This document shows positions 5,013-5,165 of a DNA stretch of 5,165 nt, piece by piece. Source of the stretch: Methanosarcinaceae archaeon (lineage in GTDB: Archaea; Halobacteriota; Methanosarcinia; Methanosarcinales; Methanosarcinaceae). The translations under genes and the position numbers were made by a program. The DNA is taken from assembly GCA_030594665.1 (NCBI GenBank), contig JAUVET010000139.1, forward strand, positions 1 through 5,165, in the 5' to 3' direction. The notes below the pieces were generated by a model. It worked only from the letters and a program-made list of their open reading frames with translations, made no database searches and was not told where the DNA came from. Position 1 is the first letter of the stretch; each line of letters starts with the position of its first letter.

Positions 5013-5165
5013 CTACACCATCTTAACCCCTATCGATTTCAAGTAATTGTTCATTCCCAAATATTTGCAATCGAATGCATCCAAAATGTTTTTTTGCGCA
5101 TCCGTCATAGTCATGAGTTTCAGTATCCGGGATTTATCCCCCTTCACACCCAATTTTCCAATTTC
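5013..5165 (-). CDS. C-terminal 50 residues of a truncated-by-window gene, possibly a transposase
   Basis: The minus-strand frame is open from the window edge to TAG at 5013-5015 and encodes 50 residues of ordinary composition, starting EIGKLGVKGDKSR and ending NNYLKSIGVKMV. The start and most of the protein lie outside. The segment LMTMTDAQKNILDAF resembles the tail of IS1634-like transposases, which often end with a short threonine/glutamine helix and a glycine-containing end. This is recalled resemblance only and no catalytic residue is in view. The neighbouring MITE-like element makes a mobile-element context plausible. The gene reads toward sufCB but is separated from it by the 357-bp element, so cotranscription is unlikely. 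Confidence 0.5.
   Translation of the reverse strand, partial: EIGKLGVKGDKSRILKLMTMTDAQKNILDAFDCKYLGMNNYLKSIGVKMV

Overview
This window reads as archaeal DNA, most likely from a methanogen-type euryarchaeon near Methanosarcinales. That placement is inferred from gene content and signal style, not from a marker gene. The supports are a minimal two-gene sufCB pair of the kind common in methanogens, a single-domain KaiC-like ATPase, a DUF4143-type AAA ATPase, A/T-rich TATA-like boxes upstream of the genes, and Shine-Dalgarno motifs (GGAGG, GGTGAT) fitting the archaeal 16S 3' end. All supported genes lie on the minus strand, so the biological order runs from high to low coordinates.

Right end (5165 to about 4900): the last 50 codons of a gene entering from outside the window, possibly a transposase, then a short spacer with nothing recognisable. 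Next comes a 357-bp non-coding palindromic element (4540-4896) with 46-bp terminal inverted repeats (40 of 46 matching). It contains a second palindrome of about 110 bp built on CGCAGAG-type words and a GC-rich hairpin. It looks like a MITE. Its left end stops only 7 bp from the Shine-Dalgarno of sufC.

Centre (4519 to 2824): sufC and sufB, 4 bp apart, form a translationally coupled operon for an iron-sulfur cluster assembly ATPase and scaffold. The N-terminus of sufC is intact at protein level, but no ATG, GTG or TTG is available at the expected start. The codon 7 nt after a perfect AGGAGG is ATT. The best TATA-like box for the operon lies inside the MITE terminal repeat, so the element may supply the promoter.

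Left-centre (2722 to 1501): an unrecognised 123-residue protein sits behind an operator-like set of three alternating 13-bp arms with a 20-bp period. It is followed by a KaiC/RadA-like single-domain ATPase with its own promoter and Shine-Dalgarno. A hairpin plus U-rich tract (1405-1487) is a good terminator for the KaiC-like gene.

Left end (1270 to 1): four imperfectly palindromic repeats of about 34 bp precede an AAA ATPase with a C-terminal DUF4143 domain that runs off the window. Such ATPases are common accessory genes in archaea, and the repeat array may be their control region. The region mixes a core housekeeping operon with accessory and mobile DNA. No complete new defence or biosynthetic system is visible. 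The most notable features are the MITE fused to the sufCB leader, the AUU-type sufC start and the two repeat-based control regions.
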